Positions 1-14,166 are shown, counted from the first letter of the stretch. The stretch is DNA of 42,769 bases from Bacillota bacterium (GCA_021793015.1 JAJYTO010000006.1:1-42769); one strand, 5' to 3'. Made by a program: numbers and translations. The notes: generated by a model not told the origin, from the sequence alone.

Positions 1-145
1 AGCCGGACGAGGCGGGCAAATCCCCGGATCCGTATTCGACGATATGCTGGCACATGCGAATCGCGACGATGAGGATGATCGGGAGGATTCCCACTTTGAA
101 TAATGTGCTGTTTGAGGAACGTAAACACCACGAACACAACGGATT

Positions 146-1819
146 TTAATCGTGCAATTCCTGTTCCCACATAGTGCGTCCTCTAGATTTGTCGAGAAAC
201 ATTGACGATATAACTTCCACATGGCTCGTCTGCGGAAACATGTCGACGGGCGCCACATCGCCGATCACGTATCCGTGATCGGCCAGAAGACGCAAGTCAC
301 GCGCCAATGTGGCCGGGTTGCACGACACATAAACCACGCGGGCAACCTGCGCCGCCGCCAGCGCGAGCAATACGTCTGCCTCGCAGCCCGAACGCGGAGG
401 ATCCAGAAGAACCACGTTCGGCCTGATCCCGCCTTCGATGAGGAGCGGCGCGATGCGCTCGGCGCGTCCGGTGACAAAATAGGCGTTGTCAACATGGTTG
501 CGTCTGGCGTTTGCAGCCGCGTCCGCGGTGGCGGCCGGCACGCTCTCCACGCCATACACGGCGCGTGCGCTCCTGGCCGCCAAGAGTGATAACGTGCCGA
601 TACCGGAGTAGAGATCGAACACGACATCGTCTGAACCGATAACCGCCATGGCCAGAGCCTGGCGGTACAGAGTGTCCGCCTGTACAGGATTGACCTGCAG
701 GAATGACGACGCGGATACCTGAATCTTCAATTCTCCCGCTTCCCCCACCTCATCGAGAATATACGGAGAACCCCAGATCAGCCTCTCCTGTCGCGGCGCC
801 TGCCGCACCGCACGGCGGTCGCGCCCCGACGCGACCCCAGCTTCTGATCCATGCTCCGCCGCACCCTGCGGTCCGGTCCGCATAGCATCCATTCCTCCAA
901 GCGCCGATCCCGATCCAGCCTGTGGTCCGACCCCCGTGGCGACCATTCGTCCATGCTCCGAGCCTGAACCCGGCCCGACCCCCGCGGCAACCGTTCGTCC
1001 ATGCCCCGATCCAGAACCGGACCGGACAGCCGCCTGTTCGACAACGCTGGCGAGCCGATGTCCCGCGGGCATCTCCCGGCTGAGCCTGCGCGCCAGTTCC
1101 TCACCGCCAGCAAGCAGCGGCGCCGCGGTTTTGAGCACGACCATCACATCGCCCGCCCGCGTATCGCGTATGACAATCTCCGCCACCGATCCTGTTTCGT
1201 CGCCCTCGTCGTAAGGGGCGATGGCCAATTCCTCCAGAAGCCGGACCAGCGTCCTTAGCACACCGTCAAAGACCGCAGGCCGAATCAGACACTCCTCCTG
1301 CTCCACGGGCTCGTGCGTGCCCTCCTCGACAAACCCGGCCACAAACCGGCCTTCGCGCGCCTTGGCCATGACGCTCACTTTATTGCGATACCGCCAGGGA
1401 TCCGTCTGCCCAATGGCGGGCTTCACAAGCCTGTCCAATAGAGCGGGGTCGAACTTTCCGATGCGCTGGAGCGCGTCTGTCACAACCTGCCGCTTGAAGC
1501 GCAACTGTGCTTCATACGTTAGATGCTGAACCTGACAGCCGCCGCACAGACCAAACACCGGACACGGCGCCGCAACCCTATCAGGCGCGGCGTCAACGAT
1601 CCGCAGCGCTTTTGCGAACGCATGCGACCTGGCGACCCGGACAATCCGCACAGCGGCCCGTTCACCGGGCAGCACGCCTTCCACGAAGACGGCGACCCCC
1701 TGATGGCGAGCCACACCCTCGCCGCGATAGCCCAGACGCTCAACCATTACGTCGATCTGATCGCCAACCTTCACAGGCAGTGTCCTACGATCCCTCTTTG
1801 TCAACGGATCAGCCCTCAT
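146..1819 (-). CDS. rlmD: 23S rRNA (uracil-C5)-methyltransferase, RlmD/TrmA family, with a low-complexity insertion
   Basis: SAM-dependent enzyme that methylates C5 of a uridine in 23S rRNA. A TRAM-like RNA-binding domain covers residues 15-75. Iron-sulfur cysteines are C86, C92, C95 (in CPVFGLCGGC) and probably C177. The SAM loop is FDLYSGIGTL (401-410), the catalytic cysteine is C500 in VSCNPATLARD, and the general-base Glu is E535 in HVEVIS. At 557 residues it is about 80-100 longer than usual. The excess is residues 264-343, a Gly/Ser/His/Arg-rich stretch of imperfect 16-18 residue repeats placed between the central domain and the LIWGSPYILDEV segment. ATG start with GGGGAG nine bases upstream. 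It is the last gene of the tagO-gatCAB-dgkB-rlmD run, and the dgkB-rlmD pair matches Bacillus gene order. Confidence 0.93.
   Translation of the reverse strand: MRADPLTKRDRRTLPVKVGDQIDVMVERLGYRGEGVARHQGVAVFVEGVLPGERAAVRIVRVARSHAFAKALRIVDAAPDRVAAPCPVFGLCGGCQVQHLTYEAQLRFKRQVVTDALQRIGKFDPALLDRLVKPAIGQTDPWRYRNKVSVMAKAREGRFVAGFVEEGTHEPVEQEECLIRPAVFDGVLRTLVRLLEELAIAPYDEGDETGSVAEIVIRDTRAGDVMVVLKTAAPLLAGGEELARRLSREMPAGHRLASVVEQAAVRSGSGSGHGRTVAAGVGPGSGSEHGRMVATGVGPQAGSGSALGGMDAMRTGPQGAAEHGSEAGVASGRDRRAVRQAPRQERLIWGSPYILDEVGEAGELKIQVSASSFLQVNPVQADTLYRQALAMAVIGSDDVVFDLYSGIGTLSLLAARSARAVYGVESVPAATADAAANARRNHVDNAYFVTGRAERIAPLLIEGGIRPNVVLLDPPRSGCEADVLLALAAAQVARVVYVSCNPATLARDLRLLADHGYVIGDVAPVDMFPQTSHVEVISSMFLDKSRGRTMWEQELHD
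791..1030 (-). repeat. Degenerate tandem repeat inside rlmD
   Basis: About 240 bp encoding residues 264-343 of the methyltransferase. The peptide repeats a unit such as GSGSGHGRTVAAGVGP, then GSGSEHGRMVATGVGP, then a more diverged copy, each about 16-18 residues (48-54 bp). The DNA copies share the motif CCATTCGTCCATGC or close variants. The reading frame is kept through the block, so the repeats are in-frame expansions and not a disruption. Confidence 0.8.
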
Positions 1820-1870
1820 TTCCCCGCACTCCCCTGCCGTGTCGATCAGCCACCCGCCGATCCCGCCATG

Positions 1871-2812
1871 TCATTGGAGCAACCCCGCTTCGCTCTTCCC
1901 GATGTGTGATTGCGCCTCTGTGACGATGACCGACAGATGCTGCGGCATGATCTCGACACTGCGCGGCAACCGGCCGCCGTACTCTCCGTCAATGTTCAGA
2001 TCGACATCCTCGCTCGAATTCAGTTCAATCTGCCGGGCGTGGAAATACAGCACGCGCTCGTCATTGGCGTGATCGCCGCGCAGGGCGGCGCCCACAAGAC
2101 GGATCATTTCGCCGAGATTCGTCGGTTTGACGATCAGCACATCCAGCACTCCATCGCTGACCGACGCCCTGGGCGCGATATTTTCAAAACCGCCCACCGA
2201 CCTGGAATTGGTGATCAGACACAGCATCGCCTTGCCGCTGTAGATAAAATCGCCTGCACGGATATCCAAATCGATCGGGCGCAATCCTGGAAGCCGTTCC
2301 AGTCCTTTGACATAATACGCGAGCTGCCCGAGAACCGTCTTCAGTCTGCTCGGCACTTCGTATGTGATCTCCGTCAGGCGCCCACACGCCGCGATGTTCA
2401 CGAAATAGCGATCCCCGCCAATGCGCCCCAGATCAAGGGGCTGCACCGTTTTGCCGGCGATGACGCGAGCCGCTTCGAGGATATTGAGGGGAATGCGCAA
2501 GGCCCGCGCAAAATCGTTGGCCGTGCCTGCCGGGATAATTCCCAGCACAGGGCGCTGCGCGACGGATGCGAGGCCGTTCACCACCTCGTGAACAGTGCCG
2601 TCCCCGCCGCAGGCCACCACAAACGGAAATCCGTCTGCGGCAGCCTGCGCGGCAGCCTGAGTCGCATCCCCCGGTCCGCATGTCGCATGGCATGACGCTT
2701 CCATGCCGCTCTCCTCCAAAATGCGCAAAACATCCGCCAACTGAGTTTTGAACGTTTCCTTTCCGGCTGTCGGATTGTAAATGAGACGGGCTTTGGAACG
2801 CACGACGGTCAC
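1871..2812 (-). CDS. dgkB: Diacylglycerol kinase (DgkB/YegS/BmrU lipid kinase family)
   Basis: Phosphorylates diacylglycerol to phosphatidate, recycling the DAG released during lipoteichoic acid synthesis in Gram-positive bacteria (family knowledge). Visible motifs are NPTAGK (13-18), the nucleotide loop [13 protein letters not shown] (68-80), [10 protein letters not shown] (95-103), the catalytic-site segment [10 protein letters not shown] (219-228) and NIDGEYG (273-279). Length 313 is normal. The start is GTG; it overlaps the gatB stop in a GTGA, so translation is probably coupled. It sits between gatB and rlmD, as yerQ does in Bacillus subtilis. Confidence 0.93.
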   Translation of the reverse strand: MTVVRSKARLIYNPTAGKETFKTQLADVLRILEESGMEASCHATCGPGDATQAAAQAAADGFPFVVACGGDGTVHEVVNGLASVAQRPVLGIIPAGTANDFARALRIPLNILEAARVIAGKTVQPLDLGRIGGDRYFVNIAACGRLTEITYEVPSRLKTVLGQLAYYVKGLERLPGLRPIDLDIRAGDFIYSGKAMLCLITNSRSVGGFENIAPRASVSDGVLDVLIVKPTNLGEMIRLVGAALRGDHANDERVLYFHARQIELNSSEDVDLNIDGEYGGRLPRSVEIMPQHLSVIVTEAQSHIGKSEAGLLQ

Positions 2813-4248
2813 TCCCTGCCTGAAATGAGCTCAAGAAGGACGCGGTTGACGATCTGGGGATTGGCCTTGCCCTTGGTTTCCTTCATCATCTGCCCCACCA
2901 GAGAGCCCAACGCCTTCTCCTTGCCCGCGCGATAATCGTCCACCGATTTGCGGTTCGCCGCCAGCACGCGCTCTGCGACCGCGCGCAACTCGCCTTCATC
3001 GGAAATCTGCACGAGCCCCTGCTCTGCGATGAGTGTTTTCGCGTCCTTTCCCGTGTCGAGCATATCTTTAAGGAGCGTTTTCGCGATCTTTGCAGAAATG
3101 GTTCCATCCTCGATCAGGCCGATCAGATCGGCAAGCGCAAGAGGAGTGACCTGTATCTCGTCGATCAGAAGCGCGGCCGCTTTGAGGTTGGCGAGCAATT
3201 CCCCCATGATCCAGTTGCTCGCCGACTTTGGATCCCGGACCCGCTGCGCCGTTTGGTCAAAATACTCGGCGAGTTCCCGCGACGCCGTCAACACGCCCGC
3301 ATCATAGGCGGGCAATCCGTACTCGCGTTCGAACCGCTCGCGCTTTCTCGCCGGCAGCTCGGGAATCTCGCCGCGCCGCGCCTCGATGTACGCAGCAGAA
3401 AGCAGGATGCGCGGCAAATCGGGGTCAGGGAAGTAGCGATAATCGTGAGCGTCCTCTTTTGATCGCATCAGCAGAGTCGCGCCCGTCGCTTCATCCCACC
3501 GCAAAGTCTGCTGGGCAACGCTCTCGCCGCGCGCAAGCATGGCCGCCTGCCGCTCCTGCTCATACTCCAGACCACGCTGCACATTGCGGAAACTGTTCAT
3601 GTTCTTGATCTCCGTTTTTGTGCCAAACTCCCGCTGCCCCATGGGACGCAGCGAGATGTTGGCGTCACAGCGCAGAGACCCCTCCTCCATCCGGCATTCC
3701 GACACCAGACAGTATTGCATGATCGACCGGATCTCCTCCAGATACAGGCGCGCTTCCTCCGCGCTGCGGATGTCGGGCTCGCTGACAATCTCAATCAAGG
3801 GAATGCCGACGCGATTCAGATCGACAAGCGATACATCACCGTACGGAGAATGGTTCAATTTTCCTGCGTCTTCCTCCAGATGGACGCGAGTGACGCCAAT
3901 CCTCTTCTTTTCGCCGCCGACCACAATTTCGACAAACCCGTGCTGTCCGATCGGCTCATCGTACTGGGAGATCTGATACGCTTTGGGACTGTCCGGATAG
4001 AAATAGTTCTTGCGGTCAAACTTGCTCTCCGCAGGCACCCTGCAGTTGAGCGCAAGCGCCGCGCGGACGCCGAGCGCCAGCGCCTGTTCGTTGAGCACGG
4101 GAAGAGCGCCCGGGCTGCCAAGGCATACGGGGCATACGTGACTGTTTGGCGGCGCGCCAAACTCCGTGGCGCAAGAGCAGAAGATCTTCGTCCTTGTCCC
4201 CAGTTCCACATGAACCTCCAGCCCGATGACCGTTTCCAACACTGCCAT
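2809..4248 (-). CDS. gatB: Asp/Glu-tRNA(Asn/Gln) amidotransferase subunit B
   Basis: Kinase and tRNA-binding subunit of the GatCAB complex, which converts misacylated Glu-tRNA(Gln) and Asp-tRNA(Asn) to the correct amide forms. The N-terminus [13 protein letters not shown] is the family signature. Zinc ligands C24, C26, C39 and C42 lie in FCSCATEF and [11 protein letters not shown]. The cradle domain follows, with ADANISLRP-like and [16 protein letters not shown] segments, then a helical YqeY-like tail from about residue 330 with [15 protein letters not shown] at the end. Length 479 is typical. ATG begins directly after the gatA TAG with no gap. Confidence 0.97.
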   Translation of the reverse strand: MAVLETVIGLEVHVELGTRTKIFCSCATEFGAPPNSHVCPVCLGSPGALPVLNEQALALGVRAALALNCRVPAESKFDRKNYFYPDSPKAYQISQYDEPIGQHGFVEIVVGGEKKRIGVTRVHLEEDAGKLNHSPYGDVSLVDLNRVGIPLIEIVSEPDIRSAEEARLYLEEIRSIMQYCLVSECRMEEGSLRCDANISLRPMGQREFGTKTEIKNMNSFRNVQRGLEYEQERQAAMLARGESVAQQTLRWDEATGATLLMRSKEDAHDYRYFPDPDLPRILLSAAYIEARRGEIPELPARKRERFEREYGLPAYDAGVLTASRELAEYFDQTAQRVRDPKSASNWIMGELLANLKAAALLIDEIQVTPLALADLIGLIEDGTISAKIAKTLLKDMLDTGKDAKTLIAEQGLVQISDEGELRAVAERVLAANRKSVDDYRAGKEKALGSLVGQMMKETKGKANPQIVNRVLLELISGRE

Positions 4249-5709
4249 CTATGCCTTCACCTCCATGGCCAGTTCAGGACGCAGCGGCGCCATGCCGGCC
4301 GCCTGTTCATAGGCGTGCGCCGCGCGCAAGAGCGTCTCCTCGTCAAACATGCGGCCAATCATCTGCAGTCCCACGGGCAGCCCCTCGATGAGGCCGCAGG
4401 GAACGCTGATCGCCGGCAGCCCGGCCAGATTGACCGGGACGGTGCAGATATCGCTCAGATACATGGTCAGCGGATCAAGCACTTTTTCGCCCAGACGAAA
4501 AGCCGTCGTCGGCGCCGTCGGAGAGACTATCACGTCCACATCCGCGAACGCCCGTTCAAAATCCTGCCGAATGAGCGTGCGCACCTGCTGCGCGCGCTTG
4601 TAATATTCATCATAATAGCCTGCGGACAGCGCGTACGTGCCGATCAGGATCCGGCGCTTCACCTCCGGCCCAAAGCCGGCGCTGCGCGTTTTTTCATACA
4701 TGTCCATCAGATTCTCGGCGTCGACGGCCCGAAAGCCATACCGCACACCATCATAGCGGGCCAGGTTCGAAGACGCCTCCGCGGGCGCAATCAGGTAATA
4801 GGCGGACAGTGCATACTCGGTATGGGGCAGGCTGATCGGGGAGACCACGGCCCCCAGTTGCTCCAGAAGCGCGACGGCTTTCATCACCGTACCGCGGACG
4901 CCCGCATCAACACTCGGCCCAAAATATTCCTCGGCAATACCGATGCGCAGACCCCGGATGTCACCGGTCAACGCGGCCCGATAGTCAGGCGTCTGGATGT
5001 GCGCAGAAGTGGAATCGCGCCCGTCTTTCCCTGCTATCGCCTGGAGCACGATCGCCGCGTCCTCGACTGTGTGCGTGAGCGGCCCGATCTGGTCGAGCGA
5101 AGACGCGAAGGCGACCAGACCAAACCGGGATACCAGTCCATAGCTCGGTTTCAGTCCCACCACTCCGCAGAAAGCGGCAGGCTGACGGATCGAACCGCCC
5201 GTATCGGAACCGAGAGCAAACGGCACCATGCCCGAAGCGACCGCCGCCGCGGCGCCGCCGCTTGATCCTCCCGGAACCCGTTCCAGATCCCACGGGTTGC
5301 GCGTGGGGAAGAACCCCGAATTCTCCGTGGAAGACCCCATGGCAAACTCATCCATGTTGAGTTTGCCCACCAGCGCGGCTCCGGCGTCGTCCAGCCGCTC
5401 GACAACCGTTGCCGAGTAGGGCGGTATGTAGCCTTTGAGGATGTGACTGGCGCAGGTCGTCTCAATCCCCCGCGTACACATGTTGTCCTTGAGCGCATAG
5501 GGAATCCCTGCCAGCATGCGGTCGGCGGCAATGTCCGCGCCCATCCTCCTGTCGCTGTCGCCGCGGGGGGCGGACACATGCAGAAAGGCGCGCACGCGGT
5601 CATCCACCGCCGCTATCCTTTGCAGACTCCAATCCAGAAGCTCTGAAGCGGTTGTTTCCCGCCTCGTCAAACCCGTGTGCAACTCCCGTAGGCTGCTAAA
5701 AAAATCCAC
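4249..5709 (-). CDS. gatA: Asp/Glu-tRNA(Asn/Gln) amidotransferase subunit A
   Basis: Glutaminase subunit of GatCAB, amidase-signature family. With the GTG at 5709 as residue 1, the Ser-cisSer-Lys triad is K74 (ALKDNM), S149 (PGGSSGG) and S173 ([10 protein letters not shown]). Length 486 matches the family. The frame stays open upstream to 5838, but that stretch overlaps gatC and has no homology. The chosen GTG has GGAGGG eight bases before it, overlapping the end of gatC. The order gatC-gatA-gatB is the usual one in Firmicutes. Confidence 0.96.
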   Translation of the reverse strand: MDFFSSLRELHTGLTRRETTASELLDWSLQRIAAVDDRVRAFLHVSAPRGDSDRRMGADIAADRMLAGIPYALKDNMCTRGIETTCASHILKGYIPPYSATVVERLDDAGAALVGKLNMDEFAMGSSTENSGFFPTRNPWDLERVPGGSSGGAAAAVASGMVPFALGSDTGGSIRQPAAFCGVVGLKPSYGLVSRFGLVAFASSLDQIGPLTHTVEDAAIVLQAIAGKDGRDSTSAHIQTPDYRAALTGDIRGLRIGIAEEYFGPSVDAGVRGTVMKAVALLEQLGAVVSPISLPHTEYALSAYYLIAPAEASSNLARYDGVRYGFRAVDAENLMDMYEKTRSAGFGPEVKRRILIGTYALSAGYYDEYYKRAQQVRTLIRQDFERAFADVDVIVSPTAPTTAFRLGEKVLDPLTMYLSDICTVPVNLAGLPAISVPCGLIEGLPVGLQMIGRMFDEETLLRAAHAYEQAAGMAPLRPELAMEVKA

Positions 5710-5713
5710 TCCA

Positions 5714-6016
5714 TTAACCCTCCAATACTGCGGGAACGCGAAACTGGTGTTCCTCGGCGTCAGGCGCGTTGGCCACCGCCACTTCCGGGAGCAGCGATTC
5801 ACCCGGCTCATCCGGCCGCGTGACCATGCTCGACTCACCCATGCGGCTCGTCGCTTCGACGCCCGCCAGATCCGCCGCCAAAGTCAGCGTCTTCAACTGC
5901 TCGGCGTATGACAGGATGCTGCCAAGCTCCCGCGCAAGCGCCTCCTGTTCCGCGTCTGTCACGCGCAGACGCGCCAATGCCGCCACATGCAAAACATCCT
6001 TGCGGCTCAAACTCAC
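5714..6016 (-). CDS. gatC: Asp/Glu-tRNA(Asn/Gln) amidotransferase subunit C
   Basis: Small 100-residue subunit that clamps GatA to GatB. The N-terminal helix [17 protein letters not shown], the [10 protein letters not shown] segment and the C-terminal [10 protein letters not shown]-like region (here [21 protein letters not shown]) ending in [12 protein letters not shown] are characteristic. GTG start with GGAGG eight bases upstream. The stop is four bases away from the gatA start, and the gatA ribosome binding site lies inside the gatC end. Confidence 0.96.
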   Translation of the reverse strand: MSLSRKDVLHVAALARLRVTDAEQEALARELGSILSYAEQLKTLTLAADLAGVEATSRMGESSMVTRPDEPGESLLPEVAVANAPDAEEHQFRVPAVLEG

Positions 6017-6061
6017 GGCGAATTCCTCCTGTCGTCTTCCGTCGATCTTTTGTCGATCTCT

Positions 6062-7018
6062 TTAATGAAGCCCATTGTCCACCAACAGAATCACGATCGA
6101 AACCAGTGAAAAACAGATGCCCAGCAGATACAGAAAGGTCACCGTCTGCTTTTGCGACAATCCGGAACTCATCAGGTAATGAAACGTATGGCCTTTATCC
6201 GCGACATAAATGGGACGATTTTCACGAAACCGCCGAAAGATCACATAGAACGCGTCCATGATCGGAACGCCCAAAGCCAGGACAGGGATCAGAACCGACA
6301 CGAGCGTGGCCGATTTGAAGGCGCCTCCAACGGCGATGGCCGCGAGGACATAGCCGATGAACGTCGCGCCCGCGTCCCCCATGAAGATGCGCGCAGGATG
6401 GAAATTGTGCCTCAGAAACCCGAGCGAACTCCCGATCAGAATAATGGACAGCAATGCCATGGAGTGGTGGTCCTTGATGATCGCTATGAAAAACAGCGTC
6501 GTTCCCGAAATGGCGGCGATTCCCGCCGCCAAGCCATCAACTCCGTCGAGGAAATTCATCATATTGGTAATGCCCACGACCCACACCATCGTGGTAACCA
6601 CGCGCAACCATGCCGGAAAGGCAAGAAAAGCGTGTATAAATGGAACGTTAATCCCCTGAATGCTGACGCCAAATATGGGCAACACGCAAGCGGCGACGAT
6701 CTGGACGATAAACTTTGGCCAGGCGGACAGATCCTGTTTTCGCGTTTTGTAAAAATCATCGACAATTCCAAGCAGGAAAACGATCCCGCCCCCCAGGGTG
6801 ATGCCCCAGAACTCGGGGGAACCATGGACAAAAATGCCGGCCGTCACAATAAATCCGCCGTAAATGGCCAGGCCGCCGAGAAGTGGAACAGGATCTTTGT
6901 GGATCTTGCGTTGATTGGGGATGTCAACAAATCCAGTCTTGAGCGCCAGTTTCTGCACAAACGGAACAGAGGCATACACCAGGCCAAAACTTATGATGAC
7001 CGCTAAGATGTAATACAT
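6062..7018 (-). CDS. tagO: Undecaprenyl-phosphate GlcNAc-1-phosphate transferase (TagO/WecA, MraY family)
   Basis: Integral membrane enzyme that moves GlcNAc-1-phosphate from UDP-GlcNAc to undecaprenyl phosphate, the first step for wall teichoic acid or other wall glycopolymers. About ten hydrophobic segments are visible, with the acidic catalytic loops VDDFYKTRKQDLS, NMMNFLDGVDGLAAG and FMGDAGATFIGY. The ATG at 7018 (MYYILAVII) gives 318 residues. The frame is open upstream to 7222, but that extension is Pro/Arg-rich, precedes the likely promoter, and has no membrane character. GGGGAGG lies 11 bases before the ATG. It is probably the first gene of the run into gatCAB. Confidence 0.92.
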   Translation of the reverse strand: MYYILAVIISFGLVYASVPFVQKLALKTGFVDIPNQRKIHKDPVPLLGGLAIYGGFIVTAGIFVHGSPEFWGITLGGGIVFLLGIVDDFYKTRKQDLSAWPKFIVQIVAACVLPIFGVSIQGINVPFIHAFLAFPAWLRVVTTMVWVVGITNMMNFLDGVDGLAAGIAAISGTTLFFIAIIKDHHSMALLSIILIGSSLGFLRHNFHPARIFMGDAGATFIGYVLAAIAVGGAFKSATLVSVLIPVLALGVPIMDAFYVIFRRFRENRPIYVADKGHTFHYLMSSGLSQKQTVTFLYLLGICFSLVSIVILLVDNGLH

Positions 7019-7058
7019 GGATCCAGGAGCCTCCCCGACATGATGCAAGACCACACTC

Positions 7059-7085
7059 AGTATACCAAAACTAGAGGGCCCGGGA
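7059..7085 (-). promoter_or_regulatory. Promoter of the tagO-gatCAB run (minus strand)
   Basis: The minus strand carries an extended -10, TGGTATACT (TATACT at 7059-7064), about 40 bases before the tagO ATG. A weak -35 candidate (TTTTCC) lies 18 bases upstream. Confidence 0.5.
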
Positions 7086-7274
7086 AAACAAGCCCCGGCC
7101 GCCGCCCGGCGCCGGAGCGGAGAGCCCCCGCGCCGCCCCGGCCCTGGTGTGGACAATTGGGGGTTCGTGCCGGTCCGGTCTGGGTCAGGGTCTAATCGAG
7201 ATGCGCATGGCATACCCTCCATGTAGACGCGGTTCTTCAGCGGTTTTCAGCAGTTCTTCAAAGGAGGCCCTTGC

Positions 7275-11638
<4,364 letters not shown>

Positions 11639-11650
11639 GCAACCACCCCT

Positions 11651-12100
11651 TTACTCCACCGATTCTAACTCTGCCAACTCGTCGCGGCAGGATGCGACGC
11701 CGGACTCTACCACTTTGCAGGACAAGCCGAGCGGTGTATGCCACCAGTCATCGGGAATCTGTTGTTTGCGTGTCATCGGTGACGTGAAAAGAGTATTGTA
11801 GATCACCTGGAGATAGTGCGACTTGAGACGGCGGTCATCGTCGTCCCCGCCGTCTCTGGCGACCCGAAATACGAATTGCATCGCCTGCCACACGTGATCG
11901 CCGGGAACATGATGAAATTCCTTATATAAAGACAGTTGGCGCGCCGTTCTGTCGTCGTCAAGAAGGTCGGGAACCCCGAGCGCCGCGAGGAGATCGCGCG
12001 CCTTTCGCTCCACCGCGAGCAGCACCCGCACGCGCTCCTGCTTCATCACTTCATCCGTGAGAGCTCGCCTCAATATGCCGTACGCTTCCGTTTCCGTCAT
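11651..12100 (-). CDS. Hypothetical protein between purK and pcrA
   Basis: 149 residues, soluble and acidic overall, mostly helical by inspection. The N-terminal half has amphipathic helices (ALTDEVMKQERVRVLLAVE, KARDLLAALGVPDLLDDD), followed by FHHVPGDHVWQAMQFVFRVARD, a DDDD run and IPDDWWHTPLGLSCKVVESG. No Walker, zinc or HTH motif is seen and I do not recognise the family. The ATG follows the purK stop by nine bases, and AGGAGA overlaps that stop. It lies in a tight purE-purK-X-pcrA-ligA run with the same codon style, so it is probably expressed. The position suggests cotranscription, not a function. Confidence 0.8.
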   Translation of the reverse strand: MTETEAYGILRRALTDEVMKQERVRVLLAVERKARDLLAALGVPDLLDDDRTARQLSLYKEFHHVPGDHVWQAMQFVFRVARDGGDDDDRRLKSHYLQVIYNTLFTSPMTRKQQIPDDWWHTPLGLSCKVVESGVASCRDELAELESVE

Positions 12101-12109
12101 AACACCGAG

Positions 12110-13246
12110 TCATCTCCTGGCGTCCTCAAATTTCCCGTACCATTCATACGCCATTTCTGTCGCTCTTGCGGCCGTATCGGCCACTGCGATCAGATGTCCC
12201 ATCTTGCGCCCGGGACGGGCCTCAGACTTGCCATAAAAAAAGACATTGCCCGCAACGTGATCGGGATATGCGAAACCGTACCGGCGGTACGACTGGTCAT
12301 CGGTATTGAGAAATAGATCGCCCAGAAGATTGAGCATGGCCGCAGGCCGGTGTCTCGTGTCGCCCAGGGGCAATCCCGACACCGCGCGCACCAACTGCTC
12401 AAATTGACTCGTGGCGGCGGAGAGCTGGGTGTGATGGCCCGAATTGTGCGGCCGCGGAGCCAGTTCATTGACCAACAACCGGCCGTCCGACGCATAAAAC
12501 ATCTCCACCGTCAGCAGACCCGTCAGCGAGAGGGCTCCGGCAATGCGTTCGGTAATGGCCACGGCTTTTCGTTGCACATCGTCAGGAAGCGTCGAAGGCG
12601 CCGTAGAACGATGCAAAATGTGGTGACGATGCTCGTTGTCGATGACCGGATACGATCGCATGTCGCCGTTTGCTCCCCGGGCGACAATAACGGACATCTC
12701 TAAAGGGGACTCCAGCCACTCCTCCAAAACACACGGCACGCTCCCCAGCGCCCGCCAGGCGTCCGCCATGTCCTCGACGCGCCCCACCAATGCCTGGCCC
12801 TTGCCGTCGTAGCCCTGCTCCTGGGTCTTCAATACTGCCGGAAATCCCACACGGGAAACCGCTTCAGCGAGTTGCCTCTCCGACTGGATGAATGCCACAC
12901 GCGGAGTTTCGATTCCCTGCCCGGCCAGAAACAGTCGTTCCCGTTCACGATTCTGGGCCACAAAAAGCACCTGCGGATCAGGCGCCACCTCAGTGTATTG
13001 GCCAATCCACCGAACGCTCTCGATCGGCAACAGTTCCGTATCATAGGTCACCACGGACGCGGTCTGCGCAAACTCTCTCAGACGCCCGAGATCGCGCAGG
13101 CTGCCGACGCACACCCTGTCTGCAACCAGAGCGGCTGGTTCCAACAGATGGTTGGCGTAAACGTGCATGACAAATCCGAGTTCGCGCCCGGCCAGACACG
13201 TCATTTGCGCCAGTTGCCCCGCTCCCAGAATGCCAATGGTTCTCAT
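12110..13246 (-). CDS. purK: N5-carboxyaminoimidazole ribonucleotide synthase
   Basis: ATP-grasp enzyme that carboxylates AIR to N5-CAIR in de novo purine synthesis, providing the substrate of PurE. The N-terminal glycine-rich loop is [15 protein letters not shown]-grasp segments are [37 protein letters not shown] and [29 protein letters not shown]. Length 378 is normal. Its ATG overlaps the purE stop by four bases (ATGA), as expected for the consecutive reactions. Confidence 0.96.
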   Translation of the reverse strand: MRTIGILGAGQLAQMTCLAGRELGFVMHVYANHLLEPAALVADRVCVGSLRDLGRLREFAQTASVVTYDTELLPIESVRWIGQYTEVAPDPQVLFVAQNRERERLFLAGQGIETPRVAFIQSERQLAEAVSRVGFPAVLKTQEQGYDGKGQALVGRVEDMADAWRALGSVPCVLEEWLESPLEMSVIVARGANGDMRSYPVIDNEHRHHILHRSTAPSTLPDDVQRKAVAITERIAGALSLTGLLTVEMFYASDGRLLVNELAPRPHNSGHHTQLSAATSQFEQLVRAVSGLPLGDTRHRPAAMLNLLGDLFLNTDDQSYRRYGFAYPDHVAGNVFFYGKSEARPGRKMGHLIAVADTAARATEMAYEWYGKFEDARR

Positions 13247-13785
13247 CGATCCGTCTCTTCTTTCTCTGCATCGATCAGTTCAGCAACCACCAGTTCAGTG
13301 TCCTGAACGGTCCGCGTCTGTCGCGCCCGAAACGTTTCGAGTTGCTGGTGCAGTTGTTCGTTTGCGCCCGCCAAAATGGACACAGCCAGCAATCCTGCGT
13401 TTTTCGCGCCAGCCGCGCCGATGGCCACGGTGGCCACGGGAATGCCGGCCGGCATCTGCACGATCGACAGCAGACTGTCGAGTCCGCGCAGCGCCCTGGA
13501 TTCCACTGGCACGCCAATCACAGGAACGGTTGTCAGAGCGGCGGTCATGCCCGGCAGATGCGCGGCTCCCCCGGCGCCCGCCACGATCACGCGCAAGCCG
13601 CGCTCCCGCGCCGTGCGCGCATACTGGTATAGCTTATCGGGCGTGCGGTGGGCAGATACGATCTCCGTCTCGAAAGGCACTCCAAACTCACGTAAAATGT
13701 CGATCACATGCTTCATCGTTTCAAGATCCGACTGGCTGCCCATGATCACACCGACTACGGCTTGCGACGGCACGCTCTCCATCAC
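13243..13785 (-). CDS. purE: N5-carboxyaminoimidazole ribonucleotide mutase
   Basis: Converts N5-CAIR to CAIR. The class I PurE signature [14 protein letters not shown] is followed by [10 protein letters not shown], the [11 protein letters not shown] loop and [32 protein letters not shown]. Length 180 is slightly above the usual 160-170 because of a C-terminal extension. Start choice is uncertain: GTG at 13785, ATG at 13782 or GTG at 13773 are all close to a GAGGTGATGGAG stretch. Only purE and purK are here; the rest of the pur operon is absent and the run continues into pcrA-ligA. Confidence 0.94.
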   Translation of the reverse strand: MMESVPSQAVVGVIMGSQSDLETMKHVIDILREFGVPFETEIVSAHRTPDKLYQYARTARERGLRVIVAGAGGAAHLPGMTAALTTVPVIGVPVESRALRGLDSLLSIVQMPAGIPVATVAIGAAGAKNAGLLAVSILAGANEQLHQQLETFRARQTRTVQDTELVVAELIDAEKEETDR

Positions 13786-13813
13786 CTCATATGCGAAACA
13801 TGCGGATACTCCC

Positions 13814-13875
13814 GTCTCCGCACCGACACCGCTGCCTGTCGGTCAGCAACGACCCCCGCTGCGGGGTGCGGAGAC
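13814..13875 (-). promoter_or_regulatory. Structured purE leader RNA (predicted three-way junction)
   Basis: Between the likely promoter and purE the minus strand can fold into an outer stem (GTCTCCGCACC with GGTGCGGAGAC, 13814-13824 and 13865-13875) that encloses two hairpins: a CCCCG/CGGGG stem, and an ACCGACA/TGTCGGT stem with loop GGCAGCGG. It does not carry the conserved core of the purine riboswitch. Folding is by eye. Confidence 0.5.
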
Positions 13876-13906
13876 TCCCGTCGCAACATCGACGCCCGCT
13901 TCCCTA

Positions 13907-13915
13907 ACTATAACA
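13907..13915 (-). promoter_or_regulatory. Promoter of purE run (minus strand)
   Basis: Extended -10 TGTTATAGT on the minus strand (TATAGT at 13907-13912), about 120 bases before purE. No good -35 is seen. The structured leader lies between it and the start codon. Confidence 0.4.
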
Positions 13916-14012
13916 AAAAGACACCGTCTGCGCAGGCAAGCCTGCGCCGCACCGCCGACATAAACTTGTTCGTGTTCTGCGCCCCCCGATTGTCTGAAAC
14001 CGTCCTCTTGTT

Positions 14013-14021
14013 TGCTATAAT
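14013..14021 (+). promoter_or_regulatory. Extended -10 promoter of the MCP-like gene
   Basis: TGCTATAAT, a perfect extended -10, lies about 145 bases before the TTG start at 14167. The -35 region is poor (TTGTCT at 20 bases), which fits an extended -10 promoter. Confidence 0.5.
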
Positions 14022-14166
14022 TTTACCTGAAAGCGTGACAGACTCCGAGACCGTCATGATCGACGTCGGAAAGCCGCTGATGAACCGTGAACGTCCGATC
14101 GAGCCACTGGCAACGCCGGTCTCATGGACAAAGCTGGCTAACTTCATGAAAGACAGGTGACCCCGG

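Noticed and set aside
1-145. Hydrophobic minus-strand peptide (VGILPIILIVAIRMCQHIVEY) at the window edge
   Set aside because: It runs off the window, has no start with a ribosome binding site in view, and would need a frameshift to join the nearby hydrophobic stretch. Too little sequence to call.
7019-7222. N-terminal extension of TagO
   Set aside because: The frame is open, but the predicted 68 residues are Pro/Gly/Arg-rich, lie over the promoter, and have no counterpart in the family.
13786-13915. Purine riboswitch upstream of purE
   Set aside because: Stems are present, but the conserved purine-aptamer junction sequences are not seen on the purE strand.
13708-14160. Plus-strand ORF upstream of the MCP-like gene
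   Set aside because: It overlaps purE antisense and the structured leader, and the good promoter at 14013-14021 lies inside it. The composition is not protein-like.
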